Part shown: positions 26,531 through 34,500 of the stretch, one piece after another | How positions within the stretch are numbered: the stretch's first letter is position 1 | Layout of the letters: the number at the start of each line of letters is the position of its first letter | Source: Lachnospiraceae bacterium | Lineage (GTDB): Bacteria > Bacillota > Clostridia > Lachnospirales > Lachnospiraceae | Assembly: GCA_024693925.1 (NCBI GenBank) | Contig: JAILKH010000144.1 | Coordinates: forward strand, 1 to 39,120 | Length of the DNA stretch: 39,120 nucleotides | Reading direction: 5' to 3' | The notes under the pieces: generated by a model | Databases searched by the model: none | What the model was told of the DNA's origin: nothing | What the model saw: only the letters and a program-made list of their open reading frames with translations | Made by a program: the position numbers and the translations under genes

Positions 26531-27463
26531 TCAAATAAGCGTAATGATTTCATTATCGGGCGGAGCAATCTTCTTTAGTTCGGTAATCCTGCATACAGGT
26601 ATATCCCGGTGCAGGATATCATCAAACCTCACTCTCATAATACCATATATCTCAACCCACTCCCTATTTTCAAGCTCATATGCTTTGGGATATCCGCAGA
26701 TAATCCCCAGAAAAGTTAGGTCCGCCTCACAACAGGTCATTATCTTCCTTCCCGCTACAAATTCAAGATCACTTCCGTCTTTCATTTTATAAACGCAAGC
26801 TTTGAAATGAACCTTTTTTCCTTCATACAATTCATATCTTTCCAGGGAATCCATACAGGCAACAGCAAAGCCTTCCTCATCAAGTTCGAGAGCATCACCA
26901 TTAATATCATAGGGAAGGTTTTCATCCGGATCAAGAATGATATCTCCCTCTTTGCCTCTGAAAACAAAAGCCGCTCTATTATTTATAGCCTTGATATTCC
27001 TCATATAAGAAGCAAGCCTGTCCCTTACTTCATCGGCCTTATAAAAGATAACAAGCTCAGCCTGTCGTACCTGTTCCGCCAATAACGGACGCATATTGTC
27101 CGAATACAGTTTAAATGTAGACGCATCAAAAACGGCAATCTCCATAATATCATCCCAGTACCAGGGAAGTTCCAGATTCTTCCTGTCCCACATTCCGTTA
27201 TATTCAACGATGACTCTTTCCGGCCTGTATTTTTTCTCTATTTCCATTATATTCTCTTCATTGAAATCCTCTTCCTCATTAATGACCTCCAATATCGAGT
27301 CAGAATCTTCCAATTCCTTCTCCTCATATTCAAGATCACCTTCCTCGCATAATAATATCAAAGTCTTTCCGGAAATCCGGAAAGACTCTCTGCCGATCAA
27401 CTCCTTAATAAATGTGGTTTTTCCTGCTTCCAGAAAACCATTTACAAAATAAACTGTTCCCAA
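26531..27463 (-). CDS. COG0523-like GTPase joined to a YcgQ/DUF1980-like C-terminal domain
   Basis: Residues 1-~190 are a divergent CobW-type G3E GTPase: Walker A FVNGFLEAGKTTF, VIVEYNG in the Walker B region, and FYKADEV in place of NKxD. The CxCC metal motif of the family is absent. Residues ~210-310 resemble the C-terminal domain of YcgQ/TIGR03943 (DUF1980): KKVHFKACVYKMKDGSDLEFVAGRKIMTCCEAD with the CC pair, then a beta-rich segment. It lies six bases after a canonical COG0523 gene. In Bacillus the YcgQ/R proteins and a COG0523 protein are also associated, so a metal-homeostasis role is plausible. Confidence 0.8.
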   Translation of the reverse strand: MGTVYFVNGFLEAGKTTFIKELIGRESFRISGKTLILLCEEGDLEYEEKELEDSDSILEVINEEEDFNEENIMEIEKKYRPERVIVEYNGMWDRKNLELPWYWDDIMEIAVFDASTFKLYSDNMRPLLAEQVRQAELVIFYKADEVRDRLASYMRNIKAINNRAAFVFRGKEGDIILDPDENLPYDINGDALELDEEGFAVACMDSLERYELYEGKKVHFKACVYKMKDGSDLEFVAGRKIMTCCEADLTFLGIICGYPKAYELENREWVEIYGIMRVRFDDILHRDIPVCRITELKKIAPPDNEIITLI

Positions 27464-27469
27464 TTAATG

Positions 27470-28582
27470 TCACCCCGCCTTATCTATACAATCATACAAA
27501 AGCTTTACAATCTCGGCTTTTTCATAACCCTTTCCTATAAAAACAACCTGGTTGCATCTGTCTCCGTAAACCTCATCCCAATCATCCTTAATATCGGGAA
27601 AATCATTAACCACTTTGTCAAGTTCTTCTTCCGGCCAGGCAGATACCCATTCGGAGACTTCCGTGGTTGATGCATTTCTTCCTGCCTGTTCAAACAGCTG
27701 TACATGCTCCCAGTCATCCGAAAACCAGATATAACCCTTGGTCCGGATAAGTGCTTCGGGATAATCCTCTACAAACTTATTAAAAGCTTCCCGGTTAAAG
27801 GGCTTTCGCTCCTCAAAAACAAAGGAAGAAATCCCATACTCATCTACACAGGCTTTTTCATCTTCATGTTCACAATTATTTAATGCCCTCTGGACCGCGC
27901 TGTAAGCCAAGGCCTCATCATAATCAAAATCTTCCTTTTCAAGAATGGCATCAAGATCCACTTTTCCATTCATACATTCGATCATTTCAGCTTCCTGCTG
28001 AAGATCACGAAGACCCTCCTTTACCTCCTTAAGCTGTTCCGCGGAAAGAAGGTCTATCTTATTAAGAACCATAAGATTACAAAATTCTATCTGATCTATG
28101 ATAAGATTGATAACATCCCCCTCCTCAGCATCTTCATCCGAAGTGAGATTATGAAGAAACTCCCTGTAAATCCTGTCTGCATCAACAACCGATACTACTG
28201 TCTTAAGATAAACCCGGGTATTTTCGGACATTTCCTCATAGTTTAAAAAAGCACCGGCTATCGAAGAAGGTTCGCTGATACCTGATGCTTCTACAAAGAT
28301 TGCCTCAACACTCTTATCTTCGGACAGTCTCTCAATCTCTGCCATGAATTCGTCACGTAAGGTACAGCAAATACATCCGTTCTGCATTTCCACCATCTCA
28401 ACCTGCGCTACCTGATTACCGGTCTTATCAAGGATTGAGGCATCAATATTAACACTTCCCATATCGTTAACGATCAAAGCGATCTTACGATCTTCCTGCT
28501 TTAGAATATTCTGCATTAATGTTGTCTTTCCGGATCCCAGATATCCGGTGATTATCACAACAGGTACTTCTCTTGTAGACAT
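27470..28582 (-). CDS. CobW/COG0523-family GTP-dependent metal chaperone
   Basis: This G3E GTPase has Walker A GYLGSGKTT (13-21), the metal-binding CxCC motif NGCICCTLRDEF (Cys70, Cys72, Cys73), EASGISEPSSIAG, and NKID for guanine recognition. A CobW_C domain (~residues 250-365: RTKGYIWFSDDWEHVQLFEQAG) follows. Relatives (YciC, ZigA, ZNG1) deliver zinc or other metals to client enzymes under scarcity. It is the first gene of a two-gene unit behind a near-consensus promoter and a TGCAA-N5-TTGCA dyad, which suggests control by a metal sensor. The metal is not determined by sequence. Confidence 0.93.
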   Translation of the reverse strand: MSTREVPVVIITGYLGSGKTTLMQNILKQEDRKIALIVNDMGSVNIDASILDKTGNQVAQVEMVEMQNGCICCTLRDEFMAEIERLSEDKSVEAIFVEASGISEPSSIAGAFLNYEEMSENTRVYLKTVVSVVDADRIYREFLHNLTSDEDAEEGDVINLIIDQIEFCNLMVLNKIDLLSAEQLKEVKEGLRDLQQEAEMIECMNGKVDLDAILEKEDFDYDEALAYSAVQRALNNCEHEDEKACVDEYGISSFVFEERKPFNREAFNKFVEDYPEALIRTKGYIWFSDDWEHVQLFEQAGRNASTTEVSEWVSAWPEEELDKVVNDFPDIKDDWDEVYGDRCNQVVFIGKGYEKAEIVKLLYDCIDKAG

Positions 28583-28605
28583 ATTTTTCTCCTTATAAAA
28601 TCAAT

Positions 28606-28622
28606 TTGCAATACAGTTGCAT
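28606..28622. promoter_or_regulatory. TGCAA-N5-TTGCA inverted repeat near the COG0523 start
   Basis: TGCAA (28607-28611) and TTGCA (28617-28621) flank TACAG, just downstream of the -10 box at 28623-28628 on the minus strand, where a repressor would block transcription. It does not match the Bacillus Zur box, so the binder is unknown. Confidence 0.5.
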
Positions 28623-28650
28623 ATTATAACATGGTCTGCATTAATGTCAA
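28623..28650 (-). promoter_or_regulatory. promoter of the COG0523 gene pair
   Basis: On the minus strand, -35 TTGACA (28645-28650) and -10 TATAAT (28623-28628) both match consensus, with 16 bases between. Confidence 0.82.
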
Positions 28651-28683
28651 TAGGCGAAAAATACATCTTTTTCTTTCACCACA

Positions 28684-29172
28684 TTATGAATTTCTAACGT
28701 AATCCCCATGAACTCCGCCGGATTTACTCAAAAGTCTTATATCGGTAATCTCTATATCTCTCTGGACCGCTTTACACATATCATATACAGTCATAGCCGC
28801 CACCGTACAGGCACAGACAGCTTCCATTTCCACCCCTGTTCTGCCGGTACTTGAAACACAAGATTCTATTTCTATACTATGCTCATCCTCATTTAACTTT
28901 AATCTGACCTCCGTTGCATCTGTAATAACCGGATGACACATAGGAATAAGTTCCGAAGTTTTTTTTGACCCCATTATTCCGGCAATCTGTGCAACCGTAA
29001 GTACATCCCCCTTTTTAATCCCACCTTCCTTTATCAAACCGAAGGTGTCCTTATTTACCAGGACTTTTGCCATTGCCGATGCCTTCCTACGCGTCACATC
29101 CTTATCCGAAACATCCACCATTCTTGCATTTCCCGCTTCATCAAAATGAGTAAATTCCAAGTTTCTTTCCAT
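28684..29172 (-). CDS. moaC: cyclic pyranopterin monophosphate synthase MoaC
   Basis: MoaC converts the MoaA product to cyclic pyranopterin monophosphate in molybdenum cofactor synthesis. The protein shows LTVAQIAGIMGSKKTSELIPMCHP, SSTGRTGVEMEA and the catalytic-loop KSGG. The frame is open far upstream (29271), but AAAGGAG lies six bases before the ATG at 29172, giving the standard 162 residues. It follows the cation exchanger by 47 bases. No other moa/mob gene is in the window, so the rest of the pathway must be elsewhere. Confidence 0.96.
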   Translation of the reverse strand: MERNLEFTHFDEAGNARMVDVSDKDVTRRKASAMAKVLVNKDTFGLIKEGGIKKGDVLTVAQIAGIMGSKKTSELIPMCHPVITDATEVRLKLNEDEHSIEIESCVSSTGRTGVEMEAVCACTVAAMTVYDMCKAVQRDIEITDIRLLSKSGGVHGDYVRNS

Positions 29173-29219
29173 TACATCTCCTTTTTCTTTCCGCTTTAAT
29201 AGGTTATTACCGTTTAGGA

Positions 29220-30197
29220 TCATCTCCTTATAACATAAATAAGATCTGCAACATAAATAAAAACCATACATATACCTTCAAAACGTCCTATCTTTTTCTT
29301 ACTGAAAGAAAATATATATGCAATAACGCTAATTACGATCAAAATCACAAGATCTACTGCCGATTCACCGTTCACAATTATCGGATGTACCGAGGAAGAT
29401 ATTCCCAAAATAAATAACATATTAAAAATATTGGATCCCAGAACATTACCGACTGCCAATCCTGTTTCTCCCTTTCCGGCTGCAACAATGGATGTCATCA
29501 ACTCCGGCAAAGATGTTCCGAAAGCTACAACAGTAAGTCCGATAAGCGTTTCGGAAAGTCCCATAGCCGCGGCTATATTCCTGGCTCCGTAAACCACTGC
29601 CTGTCCGCCTGTTATGATCATGATCAATCCGGCAACGATCATTATAATACATTTTTTTATTGTATAATCATCCTTCTGAGGAACATCTTCCTCCTCTCCT
29701 CTCGCGGTTACAAACAATATAATAAGATATATAACAAAAACCCCCAGAAGCAGCATTCCTAATTTCCGGCTTACTATACCCACCTCTTCGGAAACGAAAA
29801 TATCACCTATTGATCCGTAAGCCCCTTGAAAAACAACCGCTATAACAAAAACCATTACCGTTGATATAAGTAAAATGGGGTAATCTCTTTTCAAAGCAAC
29901 CGCAGCCACCGGCAAAGGCTTTATTATCGAACATATACCAAGCACTATTAACAGATTAAAAATATTTGAACCTATTACATTACTTAATGCGATTTCATTT
30001 GAGCCTTGGATTGCTGCCACCGTACTTATAGCCAGTTCCGGTGCCGAGGTTCCCATAGACACCAGCGTTAAGCCTATTACAAGTCCCGGAACATTAAAAA
30101 TCCTTGCCATTCCACAGCTTCCGTCTACAAATACATCTGCCCCTTTTAATAAAACAGCAAAACCTATTATTAACGTTAACAAAAAAATAAAGATCAT
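29220..30197 (-). CDS. Ca2+/Na+ (CaCA family) antiporter, YrbG type
   Basis: This inner-membrane protein has ~10 hydrophobic segments in two inverted halves. The alpha-1 repeat LVSMGTSAPELAISTVAA and the alpha-2 repeat VVAFGTSLPELMTSIVAA carry the cation-binding Glu residues. Each is followed by a GN(V/I)xGSNIFN segment. It exchanges Ca2+ for Na+ or H+. The frame opens at 30230, but AGAGGAG before the ATG at 30197 decides the start (325 residues). It follows the sortase gene by 35 bases. Confidence 0.95.
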   Translation of the reverse strand: MIFIFLLTLIIGFAVLLKGADVFVDGSCGMARIFNVPGLVIGLTLVSMGTSAPELAISTVAAIQGSNEIALSNVIGSNIFNLLIVLGICSIIKPLPVAAVALKRDYPILLISTVMVFVIAVVFQGAYGSIGDIFVSEEVGIVSRKLGMLLLGVFVIYLIILFVTARGEEEDVPQKDDYTIKKCIIMIVAGLIMIITGGQAVVYGARNIAAAMGLSETLIGLTVVAFGTSLPELMTSIVAAGKGETGLAVGNVLGSNIFNMLFILGISSSVHPIIVNGESAVDLVILIVISVIAYIFSFSKKKIGRFEGICMVFIYVADLIYVIRR

Positions 30198-30232
30198 CAG
30201 TTTCTCCTCTTCAATATCCCAAAGAGACAAAT

Positions 30233-31267
30233 TCAGCGTTTCATAATTCCCACCAATACCAGTCGTCCGTTAGGCACATGGTAACTGCAGGTTGAAAGCG
30301 TTACGAATTCATCTCCCCACTCGGCCTCCACACCGGTATCATACAGGGATCTCTCCTTTACGCATTTTGCATAATAATCAAAATCAGCTTTTTCGGAAAG
30401 GTCTGTATAATAATAGTACCTGAAGCGGCCATTATCCTCATCCTTCTCCTGCCTGTATATATCTACATCTCCAAAATCCAAAAAAAGATCGATATCATTT
30501 AAAGTCAGTTCCCAAGCCTCTGTACTTTCTCCGAGACTTTCTTTTTTCGCCAGACTTTCTTCCTCGATCACTTCTAAAGCCTCTGCTCTGTCCTCATCCG
30601 TTTCAAGATCTTCTTCAGCTATGACGGAATAAAAAACCCCGTATAATTGATATTCCCTTTCCTCATATAAAGTATCAAAGGATAATTTCCTGTGTTTCAA
30701 TCCATATTCCTTATCCGCAAACTTATCAAGGGAGCCAAAAGCCGTCCCGTCCTTCATATTATGTCCGTATATAAGGGTATTATTATAATTTTCCTGCCAA
30801 TTAATAGCAATAAACAAGGTACCCCTTGATGTATTACTGCCATCTATATCTCTATGAAGAAAATAATTCTGATAACCCGGCGTATATACTACCGGCAGAT
30901 CAATAACTGTATCCTCAATTCTAAGCCATCCCGCTATGTAAGGATTGACCTCCAGCAAATCCTTATACTTAGGTAATATCTCCCGGGATTTATTATTGTT
31001 TTCCTCATTAAAAGAAACCGACGATAACTCTTCCCGGAGGTTTTTATTCTGCTGCTCCTCAATGTAGCCATCTTCATTTTGAGCTTTTGTGTTTTGAACC
31101 TCTTCATCTTCGGTTTCTTTATAGGGAAGCTCATTATTATGAGCCTCTGTATTCAGATTTTCTTTATTTAAGGTTTCTTCTTTTTGCTCTGGATTTTTTC
31201 CCGGGCAACCCACACATAATATACATATTAATGTACTTAACAGTAATATAAACCCCTTCTTTTTCAT
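30233..31267 (-). CDS. class B sortase
   Basis: Sortases join surface proteins to the cell wall. The catalytic His169 (LIYGHNM), Cys327 (LSTCSYHVPNGR) and Arg335 are present, and WLRIEDTVIDLPVVY is typical of class B. The protein starts with a hydrophobic segment ending ...CVGC (Cys21), a non-standard lipobox (Cys at -3), so it may be a lipoprotein or simply have an N-terminal anchor. A Glu/Asn-rich linker of ~80 residues follows. The 344 residues are longer than usual because of this linker. No substrate with an NPxTx or LPxTG signal was found in the window. Confidence 0.93.
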   Translation of the reverse strand: MKKKGFILLLSTLICILCVGCPGKNPEQKEETLNKENLNTEAHNNELPYKETEDEEVQNTKAQNEDGYIEEQQNKNLREELSSVSFNEENNNKSREILPKYKDLLEVNPYIAGWLRIEDTVIDLPVVYTPGYQNYFLHRDIDGSNTSRGTLFIAINWQENYNNTLIYGHNMKDGTAFGSLDKFADKEYGLKHRKLSFDTLYEEREYQLYGVFYSVIAEEDLETDEDRAEALEVIEEESLAKKESLGESTEAWELTLNDIDLFLDFGDVDIYRQEKDEDNGRFRYYYYTDLSEKADFDYYAKCVKERSLYDTGVEAEWGDEFVTLSTCSYHVPNGRLVLVGIMKR

Positions 31268-31286
31268 GCCGGTCTCCGTTAAAATA

Positions 31287-32231
31287 TCATTCTCCCTTTA
31301 TTGAATAATCACTATCATACATACGGCGAAGGTTAACAAGACTGTTAAATTTCCGGCCTATACAGAATTCTTTTGACCAGGTCATATAATAGGCCCAGGG
31401 TATATGTGATTTTTCCAACATATCTACATCAGGAATATATCCCACCTCAGCCAGTGCAGCCACCTTATTTGAGGTTGTTGCTTTTATCATTTCTTCATAT
31501 TCGGCTGCATAATCAGTAGCTTTATATTCCTCAAGATATATATCCGTTGAAATTACATCCACATATTCATCCCCCGGATATCCCAAAGATAACGGACAAT
31601 TCCATACCCAAATAAGATTATCAAGCCGATGGATCTTTGTATAATGATCAAACATAAGCTTATATAACTCACCTGCCACCTCAGGCCCCTTTGAACCCCA
31701 CCAAAACCAGGTACCCTGCGATTCATGAAACGGCCTCCATAGAATCGGGATATCTTCATCACAAAAAGGTTTAAGATCCTTTGCTATCTTATCCATATCC
31801 GAATAAAAGGCAGCCCGCTCGGGAGTTCCTTCAATCAGCACTTTCTCCGGGTCAAAATCAGTATGCTCGGTGTAAAAGCTCTTATCCCTCCCTCCCAACG
31901 GAGAATACCAGTGAAAAGAAAAGGTTATTATTGAATCGGTTTCTTTGGCTGTCTGCATAGCCGTTTCCAGCGTATTTCTGTTCATGTATACTTCGGCGAG
32001 ACATTCCTCGGATGCGTCATTAATATTTATATTTGGAGAATATGATAAAAGCTCAAAGCCAAGCAGCTTAGGCACCCTGTCAGTGGCCGCCCTGATATAT
32101 TCACGCTCTTCCATAGGCACAGTCTGGGTATGCTGTCCTGTGATTATCTTCTTTCCTGCCACATCGGAAAGATAATTCAATAATTTTTTTGCTCTTTCCG
32201 AAGCATTTGGATTTACTGTTGTCTGTGCCAT
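31287..32231 (-). CDS. beta-mannanase-like glycoside hydrolase, GH26
   Basis: The GH26 catalytic pair is visible: acid/base Glu170 in ILWRPFHESQGTWFWWG and nucleophile Glu262 in AALAEVGYIP. ITGQHTQ near the start and ITFSFHWYSPLGG are typical too. The 314 residues form one (beta/alpha)8 barrel. No signal peptide or binding module is present, so the enzyme acts inside the cell on imported manno-oligosaccharides, or on another beta-1,4-linked glycan. An AAGGAG site precedes the ATG, and a 17-base inverted repeat lies further up. The sortase gene follows within 20 bases. Confidence 0.93.
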   Translation of the reverse strand: MAQTTVNPNASERAKKLLNYLSDVAGKKIITGQHTQTVPMEEREYIRAATDRVPKLLGFELLSYSPNININDASEECLAEVYMNRNTLETAMQTAKETDSIITFSFHWYSPLGGRDKSFYTEHTDFDPEKVLIEGTPERAAFYSDMDKIAKDLKPFCDEDIPILWRPFHESQGTWFWWGSKGPEVAGELYKLMFDHYTKIHRLDNLIWVWNCPLSLGYPGDEYVDVISTDIYLEEYKATDYAAEYEEMIKATTSNKVAALAEVGYIPDVDMLEKSHIPWAYYMTWSKEFCIGRKFNSLVNLRRMYDSDYSIKGE

Positions 32232-32256
32232 ATTTTTTCTCCTTATTGACTGTATT

Positions 32257-32273
32257 GGTCAAATCGATTGACC
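32257..32273. promoter_or_regulatory. GGTCAA-N5-TTGACC inverted repeat upstream of GH26
   Basis: GGTCAA (32257-32262) and TTGACC (32268-32273) are perfect inverted six-base arms around ATCGA, 26 bases before the GH26 start. A -10-like TACTAT lies just upstream on the minus strand but no clear -35. It is a candidate operator for the mannanase unit; the binder is not in the window. Confidence 0.45.
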
Positions 32274-32326
32274 TGTTTTTCTTAAATAGTATGATCATGG
32301 TAAAAGGCCCGTAATATTCCATGTCT

Positions 32327-34435
32327 TTAGTCCACTGTTTCCGCAAACTTATGACCGAAATAACTGAGAATAGCCAGTCCGAAACAGATTGCAAGAAGAC
32401 TTACTAAGAACATGGAATCTTCAGTCCGTCTTAACATATTTAACCCCAATATAGATGTAACAAGACCGGTCACCATTCCTATAATACTGAACAAACGCTT
32501 AAGAACCAGACTTCCTGTACCTTTTTCATAATAATATTCTTTAATAACTTCTTCTGTTTTTCCGGTTGTTTCATCATCCGATATGGTTTTTTCCGGTTTT
32601 TCAATTTCTTCCGTTTTTTTGATTTTTACCTGTTTTTCGGCTATTTCATTCGCCGGATCACCCTCATTTAATACAATACCGGCGGCCTCCTCTTCCTCCT
32701 CTGAAGGTATCGCTTTGTTTTCGGAATCCGCTTCAACAGCTATGGCCGCTTCCTTATCGACTTGTATATTTAACCCATTGTTTTCAACCGGGACTATAGT
32801 AGGCTTTTTATCTATACCAAGATCATTAACCGGTGCATTCTGCTTTCCTTTTAATTTTTCCAGCAGAACATCCTGCTCATTAATTTCGTATATACCATCT
32901 TTTCTCTTTTTTTCTTCGTCCCGATATAACCTGTTAATTTCGTCAGCCTCGGTTATTTCTTCTTCATAATCCTCTAAAAATGCCTCCTCATACTCTTCAT
33001 CATCCTCCTGTGAGGCTTCTTCATGTTCTTCTTGTCCATCCTCTGCAAAGACTTCTTCATACGCCTTTTCCGGACTATCTTCTATAACTTCCTCATACTC
33101 TTCTTGTCCATCCTCTGCAAAGACTTCTTCATACTCTTCTTCCGGAATCCCTTCTATAACTTCCTCATACTCTTCTTGTCCATCCTCCGCAAAGACTTCT
33201 TCATACTCTTCTTCAGAAATCTCTTCTAAAACCTCTTCATACTCTTCTTGTCCATCCTCCGCAAAGACTTCTTCATACTCTTCTTCCGGACTATCTTCTA
33301 AGACCTCTTCATACTCTTCTTCCAATTTCTCCTTCGAAACTTTTTCATAGTCTTCTTCTGCTATGATTTCATCGAAATCTTCCTCATAGGTCTCGTCATA
33401 TTCACCCGCTTGATCATCTCTCTTTTCGTCATTATCTGCCGTCCCAAAATAGAAAAGATCATTAGCTTCATTATGTTCCTCTAATTTCTCCCCATCTCCG
33501 GGCAAGATAGTTGTCTGTTCTCCACCGGAACTTATCTGATTTTTATTTTCGTCATCGAAAAAACCATCCTCTTCACCCGGATCAAATTCATTTTCTACTT
33601 CCGGATCAAATTCATTTTCTTCTTCTAAATCAAATACGTTTTCTTCTTCTAAATCAAAATCAAATTCACTGTCTTTATTTCCGTTCCCGCCATAACCCGA
33701 AAACCCTTTATTACCATTCTTTAGATCAAATCCAAATTCTATAAGATCGCTTTCATCCTCTTCTTCAAAACCCAGAGAATCCATCACCGGTTCCCGGGCC
33801 GACTCCGGTACCGATTCCAATATCTCTTCCTGTACCGGCTCTTCCGCATTCACCGAAACCGCATCTGCTGTTTCTTCCGCCTCTTCCGATATATTCTCCA
33901 AAGCTTCTTCTGCTGTCTCTTCCACAAAACCAAAAGAATCCAGCGCCGCCGCTTTCAATTTATTAAAATCCTCCCTCGGGTTTTCAACTTCCGGGTAATC
34001 CTCCTCTTTAATATTACTTTCATTTATAACCTTTGAGATCAGTGTCTTCTCCCGGATCCCAAAACCCATTTTTTTGGCAACCGATTTAATAACATCCTTT
34101 TTATCTGTATTATTTTCTGTGTGATTTTCTGTATTATTTTCTGTATTATTTTCTATACTGTTTTCTGTATTATAGAAATAATTATTTCTATCATTTTGTC
34201 TTTGTTCCTGTTGTTCGTTTTGAACCTGTTCTCTGTCAACATAAACATAATCCGGCTTAAATTGTCTTATCCATCCGGCTCTTGTTTTTTTACCAAAAGA
34301 TTTCCAGTCCTCAAGACTCACGTGCATATCCTTCAAGTACACGTCTCTGCAATTTGTACATCTTGATATCCTGTCATGACCGTGAATTATAAACACTTTT
34401 CCACATCGTTCGCAAACATACATCGAAACATCCAT
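32327..34435 (-). CDS. acidic repeat-rich membrane protein with N-terminal zinc ribbon
   Basis: I do not recognise this 702-residue protein. Residues 1-35 form a zinc ribbon (Cys8, Cys11, Cys26, Cys29). Then comes a basic-aromatic segment, an Asn-rich run with several ENNT copies (~93-110), and about 400 residues extremely rich in Glu and Asp. Within these, ~370-480 are four copies of a 24-residue repeat of the type EEYEEVFAEDGQ/EEYEEVLEEIS. Two hydrophobic helices close the protein (~640-662 and ~674-695), so the long tail most likely faces the cytoplasm. An AAAGGGG site precedes the ATG. It heads the GH26/sortase/exchanger/MoaC strand run. Binding of metal or basic partners would fit the charge; this is inference. 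Confidence 0.8.
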   Translation of the reverse strand: MDVSMYVCERCGKVFIIHGHDRISRCTNCRDVYLKDMHVSLEDWKSFGKKTRAGWIRQFKPDYVYVDREQVQNEQQEQRQNDRNNYFYNTENSIENNTENNTENHTENNTDKKDVIKSVAKKMGFGIREKTLISKVINESNIKEEDYPEVENPREDFNKLKAAALDSFGFVEETAEEALENISEEAEETADAVSVNAEEPVQEEILESVPESAREPVMDSLGFEEEDESDLIEFGFDLKNGNKGFSGYGGNGNKDSEFDFDLEEENVFDLEEENEFDPEVENEFDPGEEDGFFDDENKNQISSGGEQTTILPGDGEKLEEHNEANDLFYFGTADNDEKRDDQAGEYDETYEEDFDEIIAEEDYEKVSKEKLEEEYEEVLEDSPEEEYEEVFAEDGQEEYEEVLEEISEEEYEEVFAEDGQEEYEEVIEGIPEEEYEEVFAEDGQEEYEEVIEDSPEKAYEEVFAEDGQEEHEEASQEDDEEYEEAFLEDYEEEITEADEINRLYRDEEKKRKDGIYEINEQDVLLEKLKGKQNAPVNDLGIDKKPTIVPVENNGLNIQVDKEAAIAVEADSENKAIPSEEEEEAAGIVLNEGDPANEIAEKQVKIKKTEEIEKPEKTISDDETTGKTEEVIKEYYYEKGTGSLVLKRLFSIIGMVTGLVTSILGLNMLRRTEDSMFLVSLLAICFGLAILSYFGHKFAETVD
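33020..33330. repeat. 72-bp in-frame tandem repeat, four copies
   Basis: The segment CTTGTCCATCCTCTGCAAAG recurs at 33031, 33103, 33175 and 33247, exactly 72 bases apart. Third-position changes are few, so the copies are recent or kept alike by recombination. Each codes for 24 acidic residues of the 32327-34435 protein. Confidence 0.95.
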
Positions 34436-34500
34436 AATATACCCCTTTTACAAAAAACATTATCCCTTCCAACTATACTGCACGATCCGGTCTATACCGG

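Noticed and set aside
26131-26568. Minus-strand frame opposite the Gfo/Idh/MocA remnant
   Set aside because: The plus strand carries clear family motifs here; the minus-strand translation shows no motif and has no ribosome binding site.
33020-33330. CRISPR-like array
   Set aside because: The 72-bp period is continuous, without spacers of differing sequence, and codes in frame for acidic residues.
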